The notes below the pieces were generated by a model, which saw only the letters and a list, made by a program, of their open reading frames with translations, had not been told where the DNA came from and did not search any database. A stretch of 32,667 bases of DNA from Lachnospiraceae bacterium (GTDB taxonomy: Bacteria > Bacillota > Clostridia > Lachnospirales > Lachnospiraceae): contig CAAFXE010000405.1 of NCBI GenBank assembly GCA_900766915.1, positions 1-32,667 of the forward strand, read 5' to 3'. Of this stretch, positions 18,001 to 25,522 are shown in pieces (position 1 is the stretch's first letter; each line of letters opens with the position of its first letter). The position numbers and the translations under genes were made by a program.

Positions 18001-18226
18001 CTTTCATAGTTCTGTAACGCGGGATCATATCTTTGATAACACGTGTCAGTACATGTCCGATATGAGGCTTTCCGTTTGCTGTTGGCGGACCATCGTAAAA
18101 TGTATAGGTTGGACCTTCTTTACGATTTTCCATGCTCTTTCTGAAAATGTCATTGTCTTTCCAGAACTTTTCCACTTTTTTTTCGCGTTCCACGAAATTT
18201 AAGTTGGTCGAAACTTTTTCGTACAT
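15077..18226 (-). CDS. ileS: Isoleucyl-tRNA synthetase
   Basis: The ATG at 18226 (AAGGAAG upstream) gives MYEKVSTNLNFVEREKKVEK, the normal family start. The protein has 1049 residues. HIGH motif PHIGH is at 54-58, KMSKS near residue 602 (GQKMSKSKGN), the editing CP1 domain is present (AWTTTPWTLPSN ... GTGVVHIAPAFGEDD), and a Cys-rich insertion is found (CPRCGTPLSSHE; later CECGHMHAVG with CEKCGK). The long form with this C-terminal region is the eukaryote-like/type 2 IleRS, often linked with mupirocin insensitivity (family knowledge, not tested here). Expression is controlled by the T-box leader upstream. glgP follows 10 bases downstream. Confidence 0.97.
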   Translation of the reverse strand: MYEKVSTNLNFVEREKKVEKFWKDNDIFRKSMENRKEGPTYTFYDGPPTANGKPHIGHVLTRVIKDMIPRYRTMKGYMVPRKAGWDTHGLPVELEVEKLLGLDGKEQIEEYGLDPFITKCKESVWKYKGMWEDFSGTVGFWADMDDPYVTYHDDFIESEWWALKTIWDKGLLYKGFKIVPYCPRCGTPLSSHEVAQGYKDVKERSAVVRFKVKDEDAYILAWTTTPWTLPSNVALCVNPVESYVKVKAADGHVYYMAEALLDSVLGKLGNEETAAYEILEKYTGKDLEYKEYEPLYPAAAEIAKRQNKKGHYVTCDGYVTLSDGTGVVHIAPAFGEDDANVGRKYDLPFVQLVNGKGEMTEEAPAAGKFVKDADPIILTDLDQRGLLFDAPKFEHSYPHCWRCDTPLIYYARESWFIKMTAVKDDLIRNNNTINWIPETIGKGRFGDWLENIQDWGISRNRYWGTPLNIWQCECGHMHAVGSRAELAELSGNPEAAKVELHRPYIDEVTFPCEKCGKEMHRVPEVIDCWFDSGAMPFAQHHYPFENKEVFESQFPAQFISEAVDQTRGWFYSLLAESTLLFNKAPYENVIVLGHVQDENGQKMSKSKGNAVDPFDALETYGADAIRWYFYINSAPWLPNRFHGKAVVEGQRKFMSTLWNTYAFFVLYANIDNFDATKYTLDKESLSVMDKWLLSKLNTVVKAVDNHLENYRIPEAARALQEFVDEMSNWYVRRSRDRFWAKGMETDKINAYMTLYTALVTICKTAAPMIPFMTEDIYQNLVRSIDASAPESIHLCDFPVADETMIDKDLEASMEEVLEIVVMGRAARNAANIKNRQPIGNMFVKAPKALDTMYREIIADELNVKKVTFTDDVRDFTSYTFKPQLKTVGPKYGKFLGGIKQYLAQVDGNKAMDDLNANGCITFDVNGENVVLSKEDLLIDMAQKEGYVSQADNNLTVVLDTNLTEELIEEGFVREVISKIQTMRKEAGFEVTDKIVVYIDGNEKVSKIVQANAKNMMSDVMAVDMKTGVMAGYSKQWNINGENVTIGVER

Positions 18227-18293
18227 CCTAAAATCTTCCTTTCTCAATAAATTCATAAATATAAGTTGTTTTGAAAGATGCCACTGTTGTAAC

Positions 18294-18540
18294 TAAAAAA
18301 GCTTCCGCCCGTAAAAGGCGAAAGCTATTGCGTTTCGTATACCACCTGTTACAACATACTGCTATATGCGTTCCTTTTAACGGTGGAAAGCCGTCAGAAC
18401 CTACTAAGAAATGCCCTTTCAGCCTGATGCTCGGAAGTGATGTTCAGTTTACCGTACTCTTACCGGGCTCACACCGTCCCCGGCTCGCTTTGAATTTCCC
18501 TGGTAAACCTACTGTCTTCGTCAAAGCATTTATCGCGAAC
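18294..18540 (-). promoter_or_regulatory. T-box riboswitch for isoleucine upstream of ileS
   Basis: On the minus strand the leader shows a stem I with the usual GACGAAGACAGTAGG entry and GTGTGAGCCCGGTA element, a specifier-loop ATC (18439-18441, within GAACATCACTTCC), the T-box-like AGGTGGTATACG (18336-18350) with the UGGU bulge that pairs with the tRNA CCA end, and a Rho-independent terminator with stem 18300-18309/18317-18326 and TTTTTT at 18294-18299. The specifier ATC is an isoleucine codon, which agrees with the downstream gene. Uncharged tRNA-Ile should stabilise the antiterminator. Confidence 0.92.
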
Positions 18541-18541
18541 T

Positions 18542-18571
18542 AGTATATAGCGAAAACCGCCTGTTTGTCAA
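18542..18571 (-). promoter_or_regulatory. Promoter of the ileS T-box leader
   Basis: TTGACA (18566-18571) is followed after 18 bp by TATACT (18542-18547), or after 16 bp by TATATA. Transcription would start a few bases before the T-box stem I. Confidence 0.75.
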
Positions 18572-18604
18572 GGATTTACTGGACACTTTTCCTAATAACT
18601 ACCC

Positions 18605-18633
18605 TTGAAATGAACTGATAAATCCCATATAAT
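18605..18633 (+). promoter_or_regulatory. Promoter of the D-Ala-D-Ala carboxypeptidase gene
   Basis: TTGAAA (18605-18610) and a perfect TATAAT (18628-18633) are 17 bp apart, about 65 bases upstream of the ATG and divergent from the ileS promoter with about 33 bases between the two -35 boxes. Confidence 0.75.
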
Positions 18634-18663
18634 GTCTATGTATTGCAAAAAGAAGGAGCCTTT

Positions 18664-18684
18664 ATGGTGACTTCCTTATTTTGA
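18664..18684 (+). CDS. Possible leader peptide MVTSLF ahead of the carboxypeptidase gene
   Basis: A strong AAGGAG site stands 5 bases before this ATG. The frame runs six codons (MVTSLF) and stops with TGA, two bases of which begin the AAAGG ribosome binding site of the next gene. Translation of the short frame would bring ribosomes onto the real start, a coupling or sensing arrangement. It is too short to rule out chance. Confidence 0.35.
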   Translation: MVTSLF

Positions 18685-18696
18685 AAGGATTTATTC

Positions 18697-20145
18697 ATGA
18701 CATTAAAAAAACATTTTTTCCATAGATTATTGACCGGTGCTCTCATTTGCACGGTCGCATTATCCCCGCTGCAAAGCTTTGCAGCCCAGGAGCAGCTGGA
18801 AGCAGAAAGCCAGGCAGCCTACGCAAAAACCATTGAATCCAACAGCTGGGAGAACTGGCCCACGGGACCTTCCGTTTATGCCCAGTCTGCCATTGTGATG
18901 GAAGCCGATTCCGGAGTCATTCTCTATGCCAAGGATATCGAAGCAAAACATTATCCGGCAAGTATCACAAAGATCATGACCGCTTTAGTCACTTTAGAGC
19001 ACTGTGAACTGGACGAGGAGATCGAGTATTCCTATCACGCCACCCACTCCATTGAGTACGGAAGCAGCTCCATTGCCCGGACAGAGGGTGAGATCCTCAC
19101 AGTAGAGGAAACGCTTTATGGCTTAATGCTTGCCTCCGCCAATGAGTGTGCCAATGCCCTGGCAGAACATATTGCAGGCTCCATTGAAGAATTTGCGGTG
19201 CTGATGAACGAAAAAGCAAAAGAACTTGGCTGTGTGAACACTCATTTTTCCAACGCCAACGGTCTCCATGATGAAAATCATTACACCTGTGCCTACGATA
19301 TGGCACTGATCACCAGAGCTGCCCTGCAAAACGAAGATTTCCGACGTATTTCCGGGGAAGATTATTACACCTTACGTGCCACCAACAAAAATCCGAACGA
19401 GCTTTTGATTCAGAATCATCATTATATGATCTCCAGCTATAAAACTTCCAAATATCTGGACGATACTGTATTTTCCGGAAAAACCGGCTATACCTCCGAT
19501 GCCTTAAATACCCTGGTAACCTGCGGCACGAGAAATGATATGGATGTGATCGTTGTTACCATGAGAACCCGTTCCAGTGGAGAGCGGGGTGTGCCGTTGT
19601 TTACTGACACCCAGGCCCTTTTGGATTACGCCAACAATTTCCACAAAATAAATATTTCAGAAAATGAAGAAACCTTTGTGGTAGGAAACGCCTATGACTT
19701 TTCCGTGAAACCGGAAGACACTACATCTACAGCTTCCTTAATCTCCATTGATGATAAAGCATGTGTCATCCTGCCAAATCAGGTATCCTTCCAGGACACC
19801 AGTCCTTCCATCACCTTTGAAGAAGGACCCGACGGAACTACCCCCTATCTTACCTACGAATATGCGGGACAAACCGTAGGGAAAGCTTCTATCTCACTGG
19901 AAGATCTGGCACCGGAACCAACCGATACCTCAGAGGAAGCTACTGCTGAAAAAACCAGGTTTATTATGATCAATATCCGGGTGGTCATCATTGTACTGGC
20001 AGTCATCTTATGTATCCTTCTCCTTGCATTGTTTATTTACAGATTTTATGTAAGAAATCAGGCAAAAATCCGAAAAGCGGTTCAAATTTATCAGAAGCGC
20101 CGTTTTAATGCAAGAAGACGCTATCGCAGAAAAAAACGCAGATAA
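18697..20145 (+). CDS. D-alanyl-D-alanine carboxypeptidase (S11, PBP5-like)
   Basis: The protein has 482 residues. A signal peptide (about 1-29, ending QSFAAQ) precedes an S11 peptidase domain with all three active-site motifs: SITK (PASITKIMTAL, near residue 90), SAN (ASANECANAL, near 145), and KTG (GKTGYTSDALNTLVTCG, near 268). It trims the terminal D-Ala from peptidoglycan pentapeptides at the outer membrane face. Instead of an amphipathic anchor the C-terminus carries a true transmembrane helix (about 426-450, VVIIVLAVILCILLLALFIY) and an extremely basic tail of Arg/Lys. The DacF/DacB group of sporulation-linked enzymes is the nearest analogue, but a vegetative role is equally possible. 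AAAGGA precedes the ATG, and a terminator follows. Confidence 0.93.
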   Translation: MTLKKHFFHRLLTGALICTVALSPLQSFAAQEQLEAESQAAYAKTIESNSWENWPTGPSVYAQSAIVMEADSGVILYAKDIEAKHYPASITKIMTALVTLEHCELDEEIEYSYHATHSIEYGSSSIARTEGEILTVEETLYGLMLASANECANALAEHIAGSIEEFAVLMNEKAKELGCVNTHFSNANGLHDENHYTCAYDMALITRAALQNEDFRRISGEDYYTLRATNKNPNELLIQNHHYMISSYKTSKYLDDTVFSGKTGYTSDALNTLVTCGTRNDMDVIVVTMRTRSSGERGVPLFTDTQALLDYANNFHKINISENEETFVVGNAYDFSVKPEDTTSTASLISIDDKACVILPNQVSFQDTSPSITFEEGPDGTTPYLTYEYAGQTVGKASISLEDLAPEPTDTSEEATAEKTRFIMINIRVVIIVLAVILCILLLALFIYRFYVRNQAKIRKAVQIYQKRRFNARRRYRRKKRR

Positions 20146-20153
20146 CACAAAAA

Positions 20154-20196
20154 TATCCCGTAAGGACACTTCATAATCCTTACGGGAATTTTTTTA
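20154..20196. terminator. Bidirectional terminator between convergent genes
   Basis: A perfect 11-bp stem TCCCGTAAGGA (20156-20166) pairs with 20177-20187 and is followed by ATTTTTTT on the plus strand. On the minus strand the flank reads ATATTTTTG. It terminates both the carboxypeptidase gene and the convergent exonuclease operon, and its T-run overlaps the exonuclease stop codon. Confidence 0.92.
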
Positions 20197-21162
20197 CTCA
20201 CTATGCTGCTTGCTTCTCCTCAAACGTCTCTTTTCCGTAATCTGACTTTTCATTTCACAGATCTTTTCCACATCCTCCTCAGAGATCGGTTTGACGATCT
20301 TAATAGGAAATACCATATGAGGATCATCCGCATATTTTTTCATCTGAATTTTTCCCCGCACAAACCCATGGAAAGGACACTTTGCCACACAGTAATATTT
20401 CTTTGTGTTGCCGGAAAACCACATCACCTTTTTGCGAAGGGTACCACGGCAGATCGGGCATTTGATGGATGTCACCCCTTTGTCCTCCATGGCTTCCTCT
20501 TTATTTGGAAAAACTCTGTATACATATTTACTATAGGTTTTAAACCGCAGACATACCTCTTCTTTTTTGGACAGCGGCGGCTTAAAATAATCTACGGAAA
20601 CCCGCTCCATCGCTTCCTTATTTTCCATGAGCCGTCCAAAGATCTTTGCCACGTACTTTGCATCATTGACTGCACTATGAAACATCAGATCTTTTTCCAG
20701 GTCAAATACATCTACTGCATGCTCCACGGTCCGCCGAAGCTTTCCATCTTCCAGCACAATGGAGAACAGCTTCTGCACATCATAATACTTCATCACCTGT
20801 GGAAATGCATTTTCAATTTTGTAATACTGCATATTCTGCTGCAGCTGCCAAAGATCCTGGGACCCCCAGGTACAGAAAATATAATCGTCTCCGCAAAACT
20901 GCATCAGAAGCTTAAATGCTTCCTGAAAACTAACACCGCTTTTGAGTTCCCGCTCTGTCAGTGCCACCACTTCCTTAACCGCCACATGAAGCTTTTTATA
21001 AACGGCAGGCCTCACAACACAGTTAAAGACATCCTCCACTTCTCCATCCGTATTCAGTTTTACTGCACCAATCTGAATGATCTCAAAAGGAATCTCTTTT
21101 TTCTCATAAGCCTTCCCTCTGGCCGACTGGTTCCATTCCAAATCCAAAATTATATACTTCAT
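20194..21162 (-). CDS. DEDDh 3'-5' exonuclease with C-terminal zinc ribbon
   Basis: The 322-residue protein starts MKYIILDLEWNQSARGK, giving the first two acidic ligands (DLEW). Exo II-like VVALTERELKSG and CTWGSQDLWQL follow, and FHSAVNDAKYVAKIF (near residue 180) supplies the HxxxxD of a DEDDh exonuclease. This fits the KapD/RNase T/DnaQ-like group. The C-terminal ~100 residues contain CPICRGTLRKK and YYCVAKCPFHGF, a four-Cys zinc-ribbon-like module that might bind nucleic acid. The substrate is unknown. Its ribosome binding site is weak and it lies 20 bases after the LacI gene. Confidence 0.85.
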   Translation of the reverse strand: MKYIILDLEWNQSARGKAYEKKEIPFEIIQIGAVKLNTDGEVEDVFNCVVRPAVYKKLHVAVKEVVALTERELKSGVSFQEAFKLLMQFCGDDYIFCTWGSQDLWQLQQNMQYYKIENAFPQVMKYYDVQKLFSIVLEDGKLRRTVEHAVDVFDLEKDLMFHSAVNDAKYVAKIFGRLMENKEAMERVSVDYFKPPLSKKEEVCLRFKTYSKYVYRVFPNKEEAMEDKGVTSIKCPICRGTLRKKVMWFSGNTKKYYCVAKCPFHGFVRGKIQMKKYADDPHMVFPIKIVKPISEEDVEKICEMKSQITEKRRLRRSKQHSE

Positions 21163-21182
21163 ATCTATAACAATTTGTTTTT

Positions 21183-22211
21183 CTAAACTACTTCTATTTT
21201 TTTACAGCTTTCCCTCTCGATCAGAGTATGCGGCACAATGATCTTGGTAGCCACCAGATTCGGATTCTCAATGTGGTTGATCAGCTGTGATGCTGCCTCG
21301 ATTCCCAGCTGATTGGAATTGACATCAATCGAGGTAAGCGGCGGATAGGTAAGTCTTGCAAACAGGGAGTTATTAAAGGAAATAATCGAAAGATCCTCCG
21401 GAATCGACAATCCACATTGGATACAAACTCTCTCCAGAGAAACCGCCAGAATATCATCGCTGACCACAATGGCTGTTGGGCCATCCTCCATTTCCAGAAG
21501 CATCCTTAAAGATTCCCTCTCATCCATATAGTGTTCATTTACTTCCAAAATATACTTTGGATCCACAGTCAGATCATGCTGAAGCAATGCCAGCTGATAC
21601 CCTTTTTTTCTGTCTGCTGAAAACACTCTGATGCTTTCTGTTCCAAGGTATGCAATCTTCCGGTGTCCAATACTGTAGAGATATTCTGTAGCTTCAAAAC
21701 CCGCCAGCACATTATCATTATCGATGTAAATCGTCTGATTGGCATACTGCTGTGCCTTTCCGATCAGCACATACAAAAGTCCCTCATCATATAAATAATC
21801 CACAATCATATCATCTTCCTTGGAAAACAATACGATGAATCCATCCACCTGACCGCTTCTGACCATGGTGCGGATGGCTCCCAGGATTTCTTCATTATTT
21901 CGTCCTGTGACAATGGTACTGATGTATTGTCTCCCGTTACAAAACTGACTGATACCCCGGATGGTCTCCAAAAAGAACGGGTTTTCAAAGGTTTCCCGAT
22001 CCGATGGTGGAAGGATGATCCCTATGGTCTTGGAGTTCTGACTGGCCAGGTTGCTTGCCTGAAAATTTGGCTCATAACCAAGCTGCGTCATGGCCTTTCT
22101 TACCTTTTCTTTTGTCTCCCTGCTGATGGATGGGTGATCCTTGCAGGTTCTGGAAACTGTGGACGGTGAAACCCCCGCCAGTGCCGCCACATCTTTAATC
22201 GTAACTGACAT
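21183..22211 (-). CDS. LacI family transcriptional regulator, MalR-like
   Basis: The 342-residue protein begins with the LacI helix-turn-helix and hinge (MSVTIKDVAALAGVSPSTVSRTCKDHPSIS, then YEPNFQASNLASQNSKTIG). The ligand-binding periplasmic-protein-like domain covers about 60-335, with typical IDNDNVLAGFEATEYLYSIGHRKIAYLG and PPLTSIDVNSNQLGIEAASQLINH. The C-terminal part (VPHTLIERESC) resembles MalR-type regulators of maltose/alpha-glucan use, so glgP is a conceivable target; this is inference, and no operator was checked. It lies between the transglutaminase-like gene and the exonuclease gene with short gaps. Confidence 0.9.
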   Translation of the reverse strand: MSVTIKDVAALAGVSPSTVSRTCKDHPSISRETKEKVRKAMTQLGYEPNFQASNLASQNSKTIGIILPPSDRETFENPFFLETIRGISQFCNGRQYISTIVTGRNNEEILGAIRTMVRSGQVDGFIVLFSKEDDMIVDYLYDEGLLYVLIGKAQQYANQTIYIDNDNVLAGFEATEYLYSIGHRKIAYLGTESIRVFSADRKKGYQLALLQHDLTVDPKYILEVNEHYMDERESLRMLLEMEDGPTAIVVSDDILAVSLERVCIQCGLSIPEDLSIISFNNSLFARLTYPPLTSIDVNSNQLGIEAASQLINHIENPNLVATKIIVPHTLIERESCKKIEVV

Positions 22212-22236
22212 AACCTTTTATCCCCCTACTATTTAT

Positions 22237-23280
22237 TTAATCTGTATTTACGTCACATTGTTCGGAAATATTTGCATCTTCCATTTTCACGGATTCCTCT
22301 ACAATGGAGTCCTCATAGTGTACCCTAAGAATGGACTGTGGCCAGTTGATCTGAATGACTGCCGTTTTATTCTTCTCTGCTCCTGCCTTTTTCATCAGCT
22401 CCAGCAGTTCCTTCATAACTTCTCTTGTTAAATATCCGCCTCTCCAGTGAAAGGTCAGAACCTTACCCTTCTTTGCTGCCTGAAGGGATCTTTTATAAAC
22501 ATTCTCCTGTTTTGTGAAGGACAGCTTCTTCTCTTTATAGTAAAAATGATCTACATCCGCACAAGGCGGTGCCGGTGCGATCAATGGTTCATGATCCTTA
22601 AAAATCTGTTTATCCGGCAGGTTAAAATAATCATACCGGATTTCGAAAGGTTCACTTCCCTTTCCTAATGTATTATCAAAGGTTGCATCTAAATGATAAT
22701 ACATGCCTCCGATTTTTACAATATTCCAGGTGTGTCGATATTTAATTCCTTTTTCAGGATTGTTCCCGCACAGGGCAATGACACAGCTAACTCCCAGTGC
22801 ATTCAGCAGCACCTTCACTGCCTTTGCAATGCCTTCACAGACTCCCACGCCCTGTCCTAAAGGACCTATGATCTCATGGGAATAAGGTTTCTTTAATTTA
22901 TCGTAGGTAACATTCTCACAAATAAAATCATGGACATATTTTTCCTTCTCCCAGTCGGAGAGATTTTTTGCCGGACGTGTCAGCTTTTCAATTCGTGCCG
23001 TCATGGCTTTTTGATGCTCTAAAATCTTATCCTTCTTAAAAAGATATTCCGGCACAAAGATCAGATTGGAAGAATCCGGATAGTATTTATATCGAAACCC
23101 TGTAGCCCAGAAAATCTCCGGATGGTCAAGACGCATCCGAAAGAACAGGTCGTAGAGTGACTCTTTGTCACACTTTGGAACAAGAAACTCTTCCTCCAGA
23201 TTCCGGATGCCTTTTAAGATGGCAAAATAAATACTTTGCTGCTGCTTATTCAGTTGGTTGTAGTAGTAGTGTTCTGCCAT
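22237..23280 (-). CDS. Transglutaminase-like (cysteine protease fold) protein
   Basis: The start at 23280 has AAGGAG 4 bases upstream, and the longer reading would run into the tRNA-Arg terminator. Of 347 residues, about 90-240 form the transglutaminase core with the triad visible: Cys in GVGVCEGIAKAVKVLLNALG, His in KYRHTWNIVKIGG, and Asp in YYHLDATFDNTLG. No signal peptide is seen, so it seems cytosolic. The C-terminal ~80 residues (KGKVLTFHWRGGYLTREVMKELLELMKKAG) are not recognised. In bacteria such domains act as proteases or amide hydrolases more often than as cross-linkers. Confidence 0.82.
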   Translation of the reverse strand: MAEHYYYNQLNKQQQSIYFAILKGIRNLEEEFLVPKCDKESLYDLFFRMRLDHPEIFWATGFRYKYYPDSSNLIFVPEYLFKKDKILEHQKAMTARIEKLTRPAKNLSDWEKEKYVHDFICENVTYDKLKKPYSHEIIGPLGQGVGVCEGIAKAVKVLLNALGVSCVIALCGNNPEKGIKYRHTWNIVKIGGMYYHLDATFDNTLGKGSEPFEIRYDYFNLPDKQIFKDHEPLIAPAPPCADVDHFYYKEKKLSFTKQENVYKRSLQAAKKGKVLTFHWRGGYLTREVMKELLELMKKAGAEKNKTAVIQINWPQSILRVHYEDSIVEESVKMEDANISEQCDVNTD

Positions 23281-23310
23281 GGTTCTCCTTGATTCGTGTA
23301 CTTCTTTTAC

Positions 23311-23360
23311 AAAAAAGCGGTTCATGACACAGCATTTCCTGCTAATCATAACCGCTTTTT
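23311..23360 (-). terminator. Terminator of tRNA-Arg
   Basis: On the minus strand AAAAAGCGGTT pairs with AACCGCTTTTTT over a long stem-loop that contains a small inner hairpin (AGCA/TGCT). The run of Ts follows directly. It stands 6 bases after the tRNA 3' end and separates it from the transglutaminase-like gene. Confidence 0.85.
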
Positions 23361-23365
23361 ATAAC

Positions 23366-23437
23366 TGTTCCCAGCGGGAATCGAACCCACAACTAGCGCT
23401 TAGGAGGCGCTTGTTATATCCATTTAACTATGAGAAC
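23366..23437 (-). tRNA. tRNA-Arg (anticodon CCT)
   Basis: The acceptor is GTTCTCA/TGGGAAC with discriminator A, the D-arm contains AGTTAAATGGATATAAC, the anticodon stem is AGCGC/GCGCT around CTCCTAA, and the T-arm contains GTGGGTTCGATTCCCGC. The anticodon CCT reads AGG arginine. No CCA is encoded. It has its own promoter (23460-23489) and terminator. Confidence 0.95.
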
Positions 23438-23459
23438 CCATATTTTCTGGCGCCCACAT

Positions 23460-23489
23460 ATTATAGCATTGAATCCACAAAAAAATCAA
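23460..23489 (-). promoter_or_regulatory. Promoter of tRNA-Arg
   Basis: On the minus strand TTGATT (23484-23489) and a perfect TATAAT (23460-23465) are 18 bp apart; TGC before the -10 adds an extended -10. It lies about 23 bases upstream of the tRNA. Confidence 0.75.
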
Positions 23490-23496
23490 CTACAAA

Positions 23497-23530
23497 GTAA
23501 AAGAGCAGTGGTTTGATCCACTGCCCTTTT
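23497..23530 (-). terminator. Terminator downstream of ftsH
   Basis: AAAAGGGCAGTGG pairs with CCACTGCTCTTTT (23499-23511 with 23518-23530, one mismatch), followed by a T-rich ACTTTG. It is 155 bases beyond the ftsH stop. The gap between holds no recognisable gene, apart from a possible promoter. Confidence 0.75.
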
Positions 23531-23684
23531 GGAGAAGGTATTTCATTAAATAATTTTGGGGGGTATAGCAAAAACTATATAATGTATTGGGGGTTTTTAC
23601 AATTTGTATTGTATCAAACCGTTCCATATAAGTGTGCACAAACTTCACAAATCCGTAAATTATTTTTTGGTAGTTTTGCACAAC

Positions 23685-25490
23685 TTATGCGAATAAAGCT
23701 TCAAATTCCTCCCTGGAAATCTTTTCTTTCTCTAAAAGAAGGTTTGCACAGGCCTCCAATACATGTTTATTTTCCAGAATCATGGCTTTTGCTTTTTCGT
23801 AGCACTCATCCACGATGCGCTTGATCTCCGCATCGATGGTTCCTGCCACCTGCTCGCTGTGGCTCTTGGTATGAGCCAGATCTCTTCCGATAAATACTTC
23901 ATCCTGATCATTGTTGTAATTTACAAGCCCCAAAAGGTCGGACATACCGTACTTGGTTACCATATTTCTGGCTACAGACGTTGCCTGGCGGATATCCTGG
24001 GACGCCCCGGTGGTAATGTCATCAAACACCAGCTCTTCAGCAATACGTCCGCCTAAGTCTACCATGATCTCCTGAAGCATTTTGCCTTTGGTTAAGAACA
24101 TTTCATCCTTTTCAGGAAGAGGCATGGTATAACCTGCGGCACCTATGCCTGTTGGAATGATGGAGACGCTGTACACAGGTCCCACATCCGGCAGAAGGTG
24201 GAAGAGAATCGCATGGCCCGCTTCGTGATAAGCAGTAATTTTCTTTTCCTTTTCTGATACTACACGGCTTTTCTTTTCTGCACCAAGTCCTACCTTTACA
24301 AAGGCTGCTTTGATATCTTTTTGCAGCAGGAAACCTCTCTGATCCTTTGCTGCAAGAATCGCCGCCTCGTTTAACAGGTTTTCAAGATCTGCCCCTGTAA
24401 ATCCTGCGGTGGTCTGAGCGATCTGTTTTAAATCCACATCTTCACCCAGCGGCTTATTTTTAGCATGAACCTTTAAAATTTCCTCACGGCCTCTGACGTC
24501 CGGACGCCCTACACCGATCTTACGGTCGAAACGTCACGGTCTTAAAATCGCCGGATCCAGAATATCCACACGGTTGGTTGCTGCCAGAACAATGATTCCC
24601 GAATTCACACCAAATCCGTCCATTTCTACCAGAAGCTGGTTTAAGGTCTGCTCTCTTTCATCATGGCCGCCGCCCATACCTGTACCACGGCGTCTTGCTA
24701 CTGCATCGATCTCATCAATAAACACGATACAGGGAGCATTTTTCTTTGCTTCTGCAAAAAGATCACGGACACGGGATGCACCCACACCCACAAACATTTC
24801 TACGAAATCAGAACCGGAAATACTAAAGAAGGGAACTCCCGCTTCTCCTGCAATGGCTTTTGCCATCAGGGTCTTACCTGTTCCCGGAGGGCCCTCTAAA
24901 AGGACACCCTTAGGAATTCTGGCACCTACCTGAACATATTTTGACGGCTCCTTTAAGAAGTCTACGATCTCCTGCAAATCTTCTTTTTCTTCCTGAAGAC
25001 CTGCTACATTGTCAAAGGTCGTGTCTACCTGACCTTTTCCGATCATCTGTGCCTTGCTTCTTCCGAAATCAGCCATTTTCCCGCCGCCACCGGCTGCCTG
25101 ACGGTTCATCAGCATAAACAGCAGCAGTACTGCTCCAATAGTTAAAAGAACCGGAACTCCGATGGTGATCAGATAGTTTTCCTCTTCCACATCTCCAAAG
25201 GTGACTTCCACTCCGTTTTTCACCATCTGTTCCTCTGCCTTATTGACATCAGAAAGATTGGTTATTTTCTGCTCCCCATTTTCCAGGGTAAAGGACACCT
25301 TTCCCGTAGGAACTTCCCTGTTCTGGGAAATGGTAGCCGAAGTTACCTGCCCTGCTTCCACAGCCTTTACAAACCGGGTATAGGAATAAATGTTATCTGC
25401 CTGCTGCCTGGTGGCAAACTGCCCGAAGATCCACATAAATCCCAGCATCAGCACCAGATATACCAGCATTCCCTGATATTGTTTTTTCAC
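23685..25490 (-). pseudogene. ftsH: ATP-dependent zinc metalloprotease FtsH, interrupted by one in-frame TGA
   Basis: The gene starts with GTG (AGGAGG 9 bases upstream) and is otherwise a complete FtsH of 601 codons. It has two N-terminal transmembrane helices (about 8-25 and 107-128), Walker A GPPGTGKT (200-207), Walker B CIVFIDEID (254-262), the start of the second region of homology (VLAATNRVDILDPAILRP), and in the same frame downstream RFDRKIGVGRPD, then the protease motif HEAGH (about 422-426). Codon 319, where the invariant Gly of RPGRFDR belongs, is TGA (24534-24536). GGA to TGA is a single G-to-T change. The truncated product would lack the arginine fingers and the protease. Everything else is intact, so it is a very recent mutation, a sequencing error, or readthrough. 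FtsH degrades membrane proteins and regulators and affects sporulation. Confidence 0.9.
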
Positions 25491-25522
25491 TTATAAACTC
25501 CTCCTGTGAATCACGATCTATT

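Noticed and set aside
18271..18543. Plus-strand 90-codon frame
   Set aside because: It lies antisense to the ileS T-box leader and shows no protein signature.
20203..21186. 327-codon plus-strand frame opposite the exonuclease gene
   Set aside because: It is rich in His/Phe/Leu and mirrors codon structure of the minus-strand gene, which has clear DEDDh motifs. It is a shadow frame.
23490..23681. Minus-strand 63-codon frame downstream of ftsH
   Set aside because: It has no ribosome binding site, runs through the terminator, and has an unstructured aromatic-rich composition.
24437..25490. Genome-wide UGA reassignment to glycine, or a frameshift in ftsH
   Set aside because: UGA ends the lrp-like gene and yabP normally, so it is a stop here. 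The frame is identical on both sides of the TGA, so there is no frameshift.
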